Positions 27,682 through 35,718 of a stretch of DNA of 64,000 bases are shown here, one piece after another. Positions within the stretch are counted from its first letter, which is position 1. Each line of letters opens with the position of its first letter. The position numbers were made by a program, and so were the translations under genes. The notes beneath the pieces are model-generated. The model was not told the DNA's origin and ran no database searches. It was given only the letters and a program-made list of their open reading frames with translations. Location: positions 186,001 through 250,000 of the forward strand of contig NZ_LR134439.1 of the NCBI RefSeq assembly GCF_900637845.1, in the 5' to 3' direction. Source of the DNA: Erysipelothrix rhusiopathiae. GTDB lineage: Bacteria > Bacillota_I > Bacilli_A > Erysipelotrichales > Erysipelotrichaceae.

Positions 27682-29661
27682 ATGAATAATATTGAAAACT
27701 TAGCAGTTAATGCACTTCGTGTGTTATCTGTAGATGCAGTTCAAAAAGCAAATTCAGGTCATCCTGGAATGCCTTTAGGCGCTGCACCCATGGCATATAC
27801 TGTGTGGGCAAATCATATGAACTTTAACCCTGCTGATCCTAAATGGATCAACAGAGATCGTTTTGTTCTGTCAGCAGGACATGGATCGGCACTTCTCTAC
27901 TCACTACTACACGTGTTTGGATATAAGGTTTCGAAAGAAGACTTACAAAATTTCCGTCAATTTAACTCTTTAACACCAGGTCATCCAGAATATGGTCATA
28001 CGGATGGCGTTGAAGCTACAACAGGTCCTTTAGGTGCCGGTTTATCAACAGCAGTTGGTATGGCAATGGCCCAAGAACACCTCGCAGCAAAATACAACAA
28101 AGACGGATTCGATGTATTCAACAACTTCACTTACGTTATTTCAGGTGATGGTTGTATGATGGAAGGAATTACAAGTGAAGCATCTTCTTTTGCAGGTGCA
28201 ATGAATTTAGGTCGCTTGATTGTTCTTTATGATTCAAACAACATCACGATCGAAGGAAGTACAGATCTTTCATTCCATGAAGATGTATGTGCTCGTTATG
28301 AAGCATATGGTTTTGACACATTTGTGGTTGAAGATGGTAATGACATCGAAGCAATTAATGCTGCAATTACTGAAGCAAAATTAAACCTTGATAAACCTTC
28401 ATTTATTGAAATCCGAACTAAGATTGGTTTCGGTACACCTAAAGAAGGTTCTGCCTCATCACATGGTGCTCCAATCGGTGAGGAAGGAATCAAAACATTT
28501 AAAGAACTTGTAAATTACCCAAGCCTTGAACCATTCTACGTTCCTGAAGAAGTGTACGAACACTTTGGTGCAATTGCAGCTGAAGGTGCAAAAGCACAAG
28601 ATGCATGGAATGTGATGATGGATTCATATAAAAATGCTTATCCAGAATTAGCAAAACAATTGGATCAAGATTTCACAGATATTACTGTAGAAGAACTAAC
28701 AAATAATAAATCATTGTTTGAATTTGAAAACAAACCAATGGCAACACGAAATGTTTCCGGTATGATGATTAATCGTCTTAAAGATCAATATTCAAATATT
28801 TTTGGAGGGTCAGCGGACTTAGCACCTTCAAATATGACAAATATGAATGATGAAGATTCATTCTCATCACAAAATTTTGCGGGACGTAATATTCATTTTG
28901 GTATTCGTGAACATGCAATGGCTGCGATGGGTAATGGTATTGTGCTTTATGGTGGACTTAAGGCTTATGTCGCAACATTCTTTGTGTTCTCAGACTTCTT
29001 AAAACCAATGGCTCGTTTAAGTTCACTTATGAACTTGCCATTAACTTACGTTTTAACTCACGATAGTATTGGTGTTGGGGAAGATGGACCTACACATGAA
29101 CCGGTTGAACAACTTACAATGTTACGTTCATTACCTAACTTCTATACATTCCGTCCAGCGGATGCAATCGAAACCGCTTATGGTTGGGTTTTAGCTCTTA
29201 CATCGAAAACAACACCAGTTGGGCTGATTCTTTCACGTCAAAACTTACCACAACTTGAAATGTCGGGTGTTGATGCACTTAAAGGTGGTTATGTTGTGAA
29301 AGACGCTGAAAAGATCGATGCGATTATTATGGCTACAGGATCTGAGGTTTCACTTGCAATTGAAACCGCTAAGTCTTTAGAAAAAGAAAATATCGGTGTG
29401 CGTGTTGTTTCAATGCCATGTATTGAACTTTTTGAAGAACAAAGCAACGAATATCAAGAATCTGTGCTTCCATCAGCAGTACGTGCTCGTGTTGCCGTTG
29501 AAGCAGGTTCATCTCTAAGTTGGGGTAAACTAATCGGACTTGATGGCGCTTATGTAACCTTGGATCACTTTGGTGGATCTGCACCAGCACCAAAACTCTT
29601 TGAAGCATTTGGATTCACGGTGGATAACGTATCTGAAACTGTAAAATCAATTCTTAAATAA
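27682..29661 (+). CDS. tkt: transketolase
   Basis: Thiamine-diphosphate enzyme of the non-oxidative pentose phosphate pathway, 659 residues. It contains SGHPGMPLGAAPMAY at the N-terminus, the ThDP motif around GDGCMMEGITSEASSFAG, the pyrimidine-domain stretch HFGIREHAMAAMGNG with its catalytic glutamate, and THDSIGVGEDGPTHEPVEQL, which binds substrate. AAGAAGGAGCAC precedes the ATG. It is monocistronic between a promoter and a strong terminator. Confidence 0.97.
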   Translation: MNNIENLAVNALRVLSVDAVQKANSGHPGMPLGAAPMAYTVWANHMNFNPADPKWINRDRFVLSAGHGSALLYSLLHVFGYKVSKEDLQNFRQFNSLTPGHPEYGHTDGVEATTGPLGAGLSTAVGMAMAQEHLAAKYNKDGFDVFNNFTYVISGDGCMMEGITSEASSFAGAMNLGRLIVLYDSNNITIEGSTDLSFHEDVCARYEAYGFDTFVVEDGNDIEAINAAITEAKLNLDKPSFIEIRTKIGFGTPKEGSASSHGAPIGEEGIKTFKELVNYPSLEPFYVPEEVYEHFGAIAAEGAKAQDAWNVMMDSYKNAYPELAKQLDQDFTDITVEELTNNKSLFEFENKPMATRNVSGMMINRLKDQYSNIFGGSADLAPSNMTNMNDEDSFSSQNFAGRNIHFGIREHAMAAMGNGIVLYGGLKAYVATFFVFSDFLKPMARLSSLMNLPLTYVLTHDSIGVGEDGPTHEPVEQLTMLRSLPNFYTFRPADAIETAYGWVLALTSKTTPVGLILSRQNLPQLEMSGVDALKGGYVVKDAEKIDAIIMATGSEVSLAIETAKSLEKENIGVRVVSMPCIELFEEQSNEYQESVLPSAVRARVAVEAGSSLSWGKLIGLDGAYVTLDHFGGSAPAPKLFEAFGFTVDNVSETVKSILK

Positions 29662-29670
29662 TTTCAAAAA

Positions 29671-29702
29671 AAGATGTGAGAAAGTATCACATCTTTTTTT
29701 TA
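29671..29702 (+). terminator. terminator after tkt
   Basis: AAGATGTGA / TCACATCTT with a seven-base loop, flanked by A's and T's. Confidence 0.92.
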
Positions 29703-29772
29703 TCACAAAGAGGTCCTGGTGATGGGTTTAAAAAACAGGTATAATAGAACTTAAGAGAAGAGGTGCATGGAT

Positions 29773-30195
29773 ATGATACGTTATATGGAAATTCCCGAAA
29801 TAGATCAAGTCATGGAAATATGGCTACAAAGTAATTTAGAGGTTCACTCATTTGTGAATGCTGCATTTTGGAACGATAATTATGATAATGTGAAGGAAAT
29901 GATGGAGAATGCGAATATCTATGTCTCAGTCGAAGACGGTGTGATTCAAGGCTTTGCAGGCGTGACGGAAGGGTATTATCTTGCAGGGATTTTTGTTTCA
30001 AAAGATTCACGTAATAAGGGTATTGGTAAGCAACTTCTTGATTATATCAAAGCACGTTATGATGAACTCACACTTGATGTGTATGATCAAAATATAAAAG
30101 CACAAAGTTTTTATAAGCGAGAGGGGTTTGTTGTGGTGGAAACCCATAATGATGCTCTGGTCGAACATACGATGGTATGGCCAGAAACCCTATAA
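29773..30195 (+). CDS. GNAT family N-acetyltransferase
   Basis: A 140-residue single-domain GNAT acetyltransferase. The acetyl-CoA pyrophosphate loop is SKDSRNKGIGKQLLDYI, and the NIKAQSFYKREGF segment is the usual motif B. The N-terminus (HSFVNAAFWNDNY) resembles YjaB-type members, but the substrate is unknown. The ATG at 29773 is preferred over one six bases earlier because GAAGAGGTG is better spaced. A TATAAT at 29740-29745 is the probable -10. Confidence 0.85.
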   Translation: MIRYMEIPEIDQVMEIWLQSNLEVHSFVNAAFWNDNYDNVKEMMENANIYVSVEDGVIQGFAGVTEGYYLAGIFVSKDSRNKGIGKQLLDYIKARYDELTLDVYDQNIKAQSFYKREGFVVVETHNDALVEHTMVWPETL

Positions 30196-30214
30196 TTGTC
30201 TCTAGAAAATATGC

Positions 30215-30243
30215 TTGACTTAGACTGGTGTAAGATGTAAAAT
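30215..30243 (+). promoter_or_regulatory. promoter of rplK-rplA
   Basis: TTGACT (30215-30220), a 17-base spacer, then TAAAAT (30238-30243). It gives a leader of about 90 bases that begins with an AAGCC/GGCTT hairpin (30248-30265). Confidence 0.85.
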
Positions 30244-30272
30244 ATATAAGCCTGTAAAAAGGCTTTTGTAAT

Positions 30273-30305
30273 GTGGGAGAGTGATGCAACCATTCATTTA
30301 ACCAC
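30273..30305 (+). promoter_or_regulatory. candidate L1 autoregulatory operator in the rplK leader
   Basis: GTGG (30273-30276) pairs with CCAC (30302-30305) around an asymmetric internal loop and a small inner helix closed by GATG / CATT. The 5' side GTGGGAG matches the L1 site in 23S rRNA, and L1 is known to bind such a mimic in rplK-rplA leaders. The position, just ahead of the L11 ribosome-binding site, fits. Confidence 0.5.
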
Positions 30306-30339
30306 AGCACAGACAAACACACATAAGGAGGAATGTCTC

Positions 30340-30762
30340 GTGAGTAAAAAAGTTGCAAGAGTAGTTAAACTACAATTCCCTGCCGGTGGCGCTAAACCAG
30401 GACCTGCATTAGCTGGTGTTGGTATTAACATGCCTCAATTCTGTACTGCGTTCAATGATCAAAGTAGAGATCGTGCAGGAGACGTTGTACCTGTAGAAAT
30501 TACAGTATTTGATGACAAATCATTTGATTTTGTCTTAAAAACAACACCTGCTGCTATCTTATTAAAGAGAGCTGCTGGAGTTAAGAGTGGATCAGCAACA
30601 CCAAATTCAAACATTGTTGCTACAATCTCAGCAGATCAATTACGTGAAATTGCTGAATATAAAATGCCCGATTTAAATGCAAATAGCATCGAAGGTGCTA
30701 TGAACATCGTTGCTGGTACAGCACGTAATATGGGTATTGCTATTGAAGGAATGGAGGACTAG
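30340..30762 (+). CDS. rplK: 50S ribosomal protein L11
   Basis: A 140-residue GTPase-centre protein, with the family sequence [21 protein letters not shown] and a C-terminal RNA-binding domain containing NMGIAIEG. Translation starts at a GTG (30340) with AAGGAGG at 30325-30331. Longer in-frame starts would read through the leader and are rejected. It is followed after six bases by rplA. Confidence 0.97.
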   Translation: MSKKVARVVKLQFPAGGAKPGPALAGVGINMPQFCTAFNDQSRDRAGDVVPVEITVFDDKSFDFVLKTTPAAILLKRAAGVKSGSATPNSNIVATISADQLREIAEYKMPDLNANSIEGAMNIVAGTARNMGIAIEGMED

Positions 30763-30768
30763 AGTATA

Positions 30769-31452
30769 ATGGCTAAAAAATCAAAAAACGTCGTTAAAGC
30801 TAATGAATTAGTGGATCGCTCAAAAGTTTACTCAATTTCTGAAGCAATCAAATTAGCAAAAGAAGCAAGTTTCGCAAAATTCGATGAAACATTCGAAGTT
30901 TCATACCGTTTAAATGTTGATCCTCGTCATGCTGATCAACAAATCCGTGGTGCAATGGTATTACCTAATGGAACAGGACGTTCACAAAAGGTATTGGTTG
31001 TAACTCAAGGCGCTAAGGAACAAGAAGCAAAAGATGCAGGAGCAGATTTTGTTGGTGGTAAAGAAATTCTTGAAGAAATCCAAAAAGGATGGTTCGAGTT
31101 TGATATTATCGTTGCTACACCAGATATGATGGGTGAGCTTGGTAAACTTGGTCGTGTATTAGGACCTAAAGGTTTAATGCCAAACCCTAAAACTGGAACA
31201 GTAACTATGGACATCACTAAAGCTGTTGAAGAAATCAAAAAAGGTAAAATCGAATACCGTGTTGATAAAGAATCAAACGTTAACACAATTATCGGTAAAT
31301 CATCATTTACAGATGAAGCATTAGAAGAAAACTTTAACGCATTACATGACGTAATTCTTAAATCACGTCCAGCTGCTGTTAAGGGTGCTTTTATTAAAAA
31401 CCTTACAATCTCAACATCAATGGGTCCTGGAATCAAAGTTTCAATCGACTAA
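30769..31452 (+). CDS. rplA: 50S ribosomal protein L1
   Basis: A 227-residue protein of the L1 stalk and the likely repressor of its own operon. Diagnostic stretches are [28 protein letters not shown] and the C-terminal [12 protein letters not shown]. Its ribosome-binding site ATGGAGG overlaps the last codons of rplK. A strong terminator follows, so rplJ and rplL are not in this operon. Confidence 0.97.
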   Translation: MAKKSKNVVKANELVDRSKVYSISEAIKLAKEASFAKFDETFEVSYRLNVDPRHADQQIRGAMVLPNGTGRSQKVLVVTQGAKEQEAKDAGADFVGGKEILEEIQKGWFEFDIIVATPDMMGELGKLGRVLGPKGLMPNPKTGTVTMDITKAVEEIKKGKIEYRVDKESNVNTIIGKSSFTDEALEENFNALHDVILKSRPAAVKGAFIKNLTISTSMGPGIKVSID

Positions 31453-31469
31453 TTTATGTTAAATTAAAC

Positions 31470-31492
31470 AAACCGGTCTCTGACCGGTTTTT
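31470..31492 (+). terminator. terminator after rplA
   Basis: AAACCGGTC / GACCGGTTT with a three-base loop and following T's. Confidence 0.9.
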
Positions 31493-31513
31493 CTATATCA
31501 ATAAGGAGTAGTT

Positions 31514-32299
31514 ATGGACTTAAAATTCAATAAAGAATACTGTGTTTTCGTTACAGTACTCATTAAATATCAAAATAAGTACTTATTTGATCGAAATCTT
31601 AAGCCGATCCAAGGCGTGTTACAGTATAAAGAACGAATTGAAGATTGTGCACAACGATTGGTTAATGCATCGTTCCATCAAGCGATTTCTAATCTAGAAT
31701 TTATGGGGATTGGTGAGTCGTTTGGACGAGATTTTGATCACGCGCATAATTTTGTATTAATCGCTGAAGTAGATACTCTCAGTGATGTAGGTTCCTTCTC
31801 AATCGTTGAAGAATCTCATTACCCCGATGAGTGGCTACCATTTATAAATGCCGAGGAATTTGATTTTTATGAGTATCGTAATCTAGAGCCGGGTTCATTA
31901 GCTTCCAAAGACCTCAGTTATAAGCTCGCGGAAGGTCATGAGTTGACGTTTAGAGTGAGTGCATTAATGCGTTCTGATAAAGGGATACTCTTTGATGATG
32001 CACACAATATAGTTGGTGGGCGTCAAATGTTGAATGAGACAATATACCAAGCGCTGGAACGCGAAGTTAAGGAAGAGACCGGTTATGATATCGATGATTC
32101 TTATTTTGTCGGAATTGCGGAAGATATTGTAGAACTTCCTAAGTATCATAAAACAGTTCATTATGTGAATCTGGTTTTTGAAGTGTCAGGTGATTTTTCA
32201 GAAGCGGTTGTATCCAAAGTATCATGGATATCAGAAGATGAAATTGATGATCTTGATATGGGAATGGTTGAAGTTAAGCAAATCATTCAAAACATGTAA
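31514..32299 (+). CDS. tandem NUDIX protein, one domain degenerate
   Basis: A 261-residue protein built of two NUDIX-like halves. The second half has a full NUDIX box: G, five residues, E, seven residues, then REVKEETGYD. The first half has the same fold pattern (GVLQYKERIEDCAQRL) but lacks the catalytic REUxEE glutamates. The active half probably hydrolyses a nucleoside diphosphate derivative, and the first may be structural or bind substrate. ATAAGGAG precedes the ATG. The substrate is unknown. Confidence 0.8.
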   Translation: MDLKFNKEYCVFVTVLIKYQNKYLFDRNLKPIQGVLQYKERIEDCAQRLVNASFHQAISNLEFMGIGESFGRDFDHAHNFVLIAEVDTLSDVGSFSIVEESHYPDEWLPFINAEEFDFYEYRNLEPGSLASKDLSYKLAEGHELTFRVSALMRSDKGILFDDAHNIVGGRQMLNETIYQALEREVKEETGYDIDDSYFVGIAEDIVELPKYHKTVHYVNLVFEVSGDFSEAVVSKVSWISEDEIDDLDMGMVEVKQIIQNM

Positions 32300-32332
32300 A
32301 AAGACAGCTGGTGTTTATGAGCTGTCTTTTTT
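32299..32332. terminator. bidirectional terminator between NUDIX and epimerase genes
   Basis: AAAAGACAGCT / AGCTGTCTTTT with a ten-base loop. It is suitable for both convergent genes. Confidence 0.88.
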
Positions 32333-32334
32333 AT

Positions 32335-33300
32335 TTATAAGCATTGAAGGAGTGTTTCACGTATAACTGCTTTAATATCTTCTTCAGGGTTGAATTTGAG
32401 AACGGACATGGTTTCCTTAGGATCAAGATAAAGATCTTCTTCTTGCATTTTTTGGGATATCTCAACGTGTATGCCATGTTCTTTTCCTTGTGATGCAGCA
32501 TGTTGATCTGCCGCGGCATATCGATCACGCATGGATGCGTAATCCACAATCTGTATTTTGGTATCTTGGTTTAATGCTTCAACAATCATCTGGAAAAATT
32601 CTGCATATTTAAGGTTTGAATCGCAGATGGCGTATGTTGAACGATGGATCCCGTTTTCAAGAGCGCCTATTGCGGCTTCTGCGACCTGTGTGGCGGTAAT
32701 TACAGCGGTTCCTCCTTTGTGTATTGGATATACCGATTGGTCGCGTACCATGTCTACAAACATCTTCCAAAGAGGTGTTCGGCCAGGCATTGTTCCGAAA
32801 ATATAAGGAAGTCTAAGACTTGTGACTCGCATCGCACCTTCCCCTTCTGCAAAGGCAATCTGCTCTTGAAGTAGACGTGTACCAGAGTAGCCTTGGTTTT
32901 TTAAATTGTACTGCGGAAGGCGTTCTGCAAATTCAGAAAAGTAAGATCCAAATATCACAAAACTTTCCACACCTGCCTCAACTGCGAGTCGCGCAATTCG
33001 CTGTGTGGGGATAACATTGGCTTGATAGAATGAACGATAAGAAGGTGCATCCGGTAACCATCGTTCATCAGCGCCAATAGCATAGATAAATCCATCAACA
33101 TCATAGAGCATATCCACAATCTCGGAGTCGCTCATTTGATTGATATCTCCCAACTGGTTCTCTACATTTTCTGGAAAAAGATTATCTGAAGGCATTGGAG
33201 GTAAGGACATTGTCTTTACCTGGTAATCTCTTTTTAGAAGTTCACAAACTGTATGGTAACCAAGAAATCCAGTTCCACCTAAAACAAATATTTTTTTCAT
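32335..33300 (-). CDS. NAD(P)-dependent epimerase/dehydratase-like protein
   Basis: A 321-residue extended short-chain dehydrogenase. The Rossmann motif is FVLGGTGFLGYHT at the N-terminus, and a YSGTRLLQEQIAF stretch occupies the position of the catalytic Tyr-x3-Lys but carries no lysine there. The canonical catalytic pair is therefore altered and the protein may be an atypical SDR. The ATG at 33300 is chosen because GAGGG lies eight bases before it, and earlier in-frame ATGs are worse spaced. It is a single gene with no linked pathway. The substrate is not known. Confidence 0.78.
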   Translation of the reverse strand: MKKIFVLGGTGFLGYHTVCELLKRDYQVKTMSLPPMPSDNLFPENVENQLGDINQMSDSEIVDMLYDVDGFIYAIGADERWLPDAPSYRSFYQANVIPTQRIARLAVEAGVESFVIFGSYFSEFAERLPQYNLKNQGYSGTRLLQEQIAFAEGEGAMRVTSLRLPYIFGTMPGRTPLWKMFVDMVRDQSVYPIHKGGTAVITATQVAEAAIGALENGIHRSTYAICDSNLKYAEFFQMIVEALNQDTKIQIVDYASMRDRYAAADQHAASQGKEHGIHVEISQKMQEEDLYLDPKETMSVLKFNPEEDIKAVIRETLLQCL

Positions 33301-33392
33301 GGACATAACCCTCGCTTTCAAATACAGTGTATCATTTCGTTTGGATATGTTTGAAAAAGTATGATGAAATGTTGTATAAAAAAAAGAAAGTT

Positions 33393-34112
33393 TTAGCTTT
33401 CTTTTCGGGTAAATATATAGGTTTCGTCTGTGGATAATTCTGTATTGAAAGTGTAATCATCAAACGTAATTTTTTTAATGTCATTGAATGATTGGATGCG
33501 ATTTTGAATGAGGTATGAGACCATCTTTCCGCGTGCAATCTTTACATAGGTCGATTTGGTTTTATAGGAATCACCAATTTGTTCTTTAAAATCCAAGGTA
33601 ATCATCGGAACACTTAAAGTGTTCATATCGATCATTGAACTGTACTCACTGGATGCAAGGTTAACAAGGGGTTGGTTTAGGTTATTAAGATAATCGGTGA
33701 TGGGTTGTTTCCATATTTGATACAGGTCCATATTAAGTTTCATTAGGAAATCGAGACGGTAACGTCCAACCGCAGAAGAACATTTAGAGAGTCCATAGAG
33801 TGCGGAGAAAATGTAGAGACGTTTCTGAGCTTCTTGATAATCTTCGTGTGACCAAAGTTCTCGATTCATATTTTTGAAGGAAGAACCTTGATAGGATAAG
33901 ATTGCAGGTGTTGATTCTGAAAAGCTTTGATAGTTTTGGTAAACGGTATCCGCAATTTTATCGGATACATGCATTGATGCTTTGATTTCATCACGTGTTA
34001 ATGCTTGTAGTGAAGCAAGAAGTTTTGACTTTATTTCGGGAAAAAGAGAATTCTCAATGTAATCTTGAGAATTCTCTTTTTGTGTTTTAGTTGGTGATAC
34101 GAGAATGATCAT
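33393..34112 (-). CDS. yaaA: peroxide stress protein YaaA
   Basis: A 239-residue member of the YaaA/DUF328 family, which in E. coli lowers free iron and limits Fenton damage during peroxide stress. Family segments seen are MIILVSPTKTQ, LYIFSALYGLSKCSSAVGRYRLDF, VNLASSEYSSMI and VKIARGKMVSYLI. Its ATG shares one base with the stop of the ArsC-like gene (TAATG), so the two are coupled. An unusual 17-bp terminator-like hairpin lies in codons 11-24 of its coding sequence. Confidence 0.92.
   Translation of the reverse strand: MIILVSPTKTQKENSQDYIENSLFPEIKSKLLASLQALTRDEIKASMHVSDKIADTVYQNYQSFSESTPAILSYQGSSFKNMNRELWSHEDYQEAQKRLYIFSALYGLSKCSSAVGRYRLDFLMKLNMDLYQIWKQPITDYLNNLNQPLVNLASSEYSSMIDMNTLSVPMITLDFKEQIGDSYKTKSTYVKIARGKMVSYLIQNRIQSFNDIKKITFDDYTFNTELSTDETYIFTRKES
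34041..34081 (-). terminator. terminator-like hairpin inside yaaA coding sequence
   Basis: Perfect 17-bp inverted repeat: 34041-34057 pairs with 34065-34081 across a seven-base loop. Each arm has the core GAGAATTCTC. Read on the minus strand it is preceded by A's and ends in five T's, the form of an intrinsic terminator, yet it lies about 32-72 bases into yaaA. It may attenuate yaaA when translation lags. Confidence 0.7.
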
Positions 34113-34465
34113 TATTTTAATGTCTCATACATCTCTTCGTGGAAGCCAACAAATACACCGTGATCACCAATTAACATAGGTCTGCGGACTAAACGACCTG
34201 TTGTTGAGAGTAATTCTAAAGCTTCGTCATCACTCATTTCTGGCAGTTTATCCTTCAATTTCATTTCACGATAAACGATACCGGATGTATTAAAGAATCG
34301 TTTGATGGGTAAGCCACTAATTTGGAGCCATTCTTTTAATTCTGCTTTCGTTGGATTTTCAAGCATCATGTCTCGATAAACAACATCGATGTTGTTTTCT
34401 TCTAAATATTTTACTGCACGTTTACATGTAGAACATTTAGGATAGTAGATAAATAATGGTTTCAT
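34112..34465 (-). CDS. ArsC/Spx family protein
   Basis: A 117-residue thioredoxin-fold protein of the ArsC/Spx/YffB superfamily. The redox motif is YYPKCSTCKRA at residues 8-18 (CxxC), and RPMLIGDHGVFVGFHEE is the C-terminal family stretch. The RRP motif argues for the YffB/ArsC-like branch, while a Spx-type regulator is less likely given the divergent C-terminus. GGGAGG precedes the ATG. It is coupled to the peroxide-stress gene yaaA, so a redox role is plausible. Confidence 0.85.
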   Translation of the reverse strand: MKPLFIYYPKCSTCKRAVKYLEENNIDVVYRDMMLENPTKAELKEWLQISGLPIKRFFNTSGIVYREMKLKDKLPEMSDDEALELLSTTGRLVRRPMLIGDHGVFVGFHEEMYETLK

Positions 34466-34483
34466 AAGAACCTCCCTTTAAAT

Positions 34484-34503
34484 ATATGTTAATGATAACA
34501 TAT
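34484..34503. promoter_or_regulatory. palindrome ahead of the arsC-like/yaaA pair
   Basis: ATATGTTA (34484-34491) and TAACATAT (34496-34503) are perfect 8-bp arms around ATGA, directly upstream of the arsC-like gene. This is an operator-like site for an unknown regulator. It resembles Fur/PerR-type AT-rich palindromes only loosely. Confidence 0.45.
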
Positions 34504-35012
34504 TATTTTAAAGGAATACGTTTTAAAATTGTGGATGCAATTGTAAAATCGATAAGACTGTGGATAAAACCGCCAAAACCAACCGCCAAAAAGACTATCG
34601 TAAAATAAGAACCAGAGTTTGTGGCTTGAGTAAAAAAGAAGGGGGTAACGGCTAAACATTCAACGGTTGCATGAATGATACCGATTATAATATTAAAACT
34701 AATGCATTTTCCTTTTTGTTTGATGAGGTCCGGATTTTTTTGAATGTAAAGTGATCCAAGTAAAGCGAAAACACAGTGTGAGAATGCGCGTACCGCAACG
34801 ATAAATGGGGTTGAGATTAAAAAACCTACTCCTGTCCCTAACGCTACAGCAAGTGCAACAGCGGGCGAAATAAACATTGATACGAATAAGGGAACATGAC
34901 TTGCAAGCGTGTATGATGCCGGTGGTATGATGATTTTAGGCATAAACATAGGGATGGTAATTCCAAGTGCGATCAGTAAAGCAGTCATGCTGAGATTACG
35001 AACAGATTTCAT
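34503..35012 (-). CDS. niaX: niacin ECF transporter substrate-binding subunit NiaX
   Basis: A 169-residue integral membrane S-component of an energy-coupling factor transporter, with about five or six hydrophobic helices. The N-terminal half (ALGITIPMFMP, then PPASYTLASHVPLFVSMF) matches NiaX, the niacin-specific member. It uses shared ECF ATPases and EcfT, which are not in this window. GGAGGACCTC precedes the ATG. The niaR repressor gene directly upstream and two NiaR-type operators around its promoter strongly support niacin as substrate. Confidence 0.9.
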   Translation of the reverse strand: MKSVRNLSMTALLIALGITIPMFMPKIIIPPASYTLASHVPLFVSMFISPAVALAVALGTGVGFLISTPFIVAVRAFSHCVFALLGSLYIQKNPDLIKQKGKCISFNIIIGIIHATVECLAVTPFFFTQATNSGSYFTIVFLAVGFGGFIHSLIDFTIASTILKRIPLK

Positions 35013-35024
35013 GAGGTCCTCCAG

Positions 35025-35080
35025 GGTGTTTTGACACCTAGAAGTATTGTAGTAGCAAAAGAAAAAGGTGTCAAGACACC
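35025..35080 (-). promoter_or_regulatory. niaX promoter flanked by two NiaR operators
   Basis: Operators GGTGTTTTGACACC (35025-35038) and GGTGTCAAGACACC (35067-35080) have identical 5-bp arms and centres 42 bp apart, about four helical turns. On the minus strand TTGACA (35069-35074) lies inside the upstream operator. A 17-base spacer leads to TACAAT (35046-35051), and transcription should begin at the edge of the downstream operator. Confidence 0.88.
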
Positions 35081-35584
35081 TTAGTTACTTTCATAGAGAA
35101 ATGCATGTTTTTTTAGATCAATCATGAGGTTGGGGTAGTGTTCTTTGGAAATTGCAATGCGATGAAGGTGTATCCCGTTGGTAAGTGAAGCCAGAAGTTC
35201 AGGCTTCTGGTTCATAAAAAGTGTAATGTCTTCATGAGTTCGAATATCCAATTGACCTGTTAATGATCCGTAGATTGGATGTTCAACGGTGACATCCAAA
35301 ACATGTGCGTGGTGTTTGATAAAAATCTCTAATTCTTTTTGTGTATCGTGATGACTGTGCTGCATTGCAAGCGTATAGATTTTCATGTTCTCATCGATAC
35401 GATTGATCAAGTATCCTTTACCCGTCGCGATAATGTCATGACCTTGTGCCCTTAAAAGTGCGATATCGCCGACAATAATTTGTCGTGATACATTGAATGT
35501 CTTAGCGAATTGATTTGCGCTTATTGCGTGCTCTGAATCTATCAATTTTGTAATAATTTGTGTGCGTCGTAAATCACCATGCAT
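35081..35584 (-). CDS. niaR: niacin-responsive transcriptional repressor NiaR
   Basis: A 167-residue repressor with an N-terminal winged HTH (HAISANQFAKTFNVSRQIIVGDIALLR) of which only the core is quoted as FNVSRQIIVGD, and a C-terminal 3H domain. The 3H histidines are seen in MQHSHHD, the KHHAHVLDVTVEHPIYG region and HLHRIAI. The 3H domain senses nicotinic acid. AGAGGTGA precedes the ATG. It lies just upstream of niaX, with matching operators between them, and presumably also controls other NAD-related genes elsewhere. Confidence 0.93.
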   Translation of the reverse strand: MHGDLRRTQIITKLIDSEHAISANQFAKTFNVSRQIIVGDIALLRAQGHDIIATGKGYLINRIDENMKIYTLAMQHSHHDTQKELEIFIKHHAHVLDVTVEHPIYGSLTGQLDIRTHEDITLFMNQKPELLASLTNGIHLHRIAISKEHYPNLMIDLKKHAFLYESN

Positions 35585-35718
35585 ATAAAATCACCTCTTT
35601 TAACTCATTGTAACGAATGAAACAATAAATTGAAAGAAAAAGCGTGTATTGGAACCTTTATTGACAGGTTATGGTCACAATGATAGGCTATGAGTACAAA
35701 AGATAAAGGCGGTTTATC

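Noticed and set aside
31005-31436. Long open frame on the minus strand opposite rplA, and similar frames opposite ftsH, dnaB and uvrB
   Set aside because: They are shadows of strongly coding genes, with no ribosome-binding sites or recognisable proteins.
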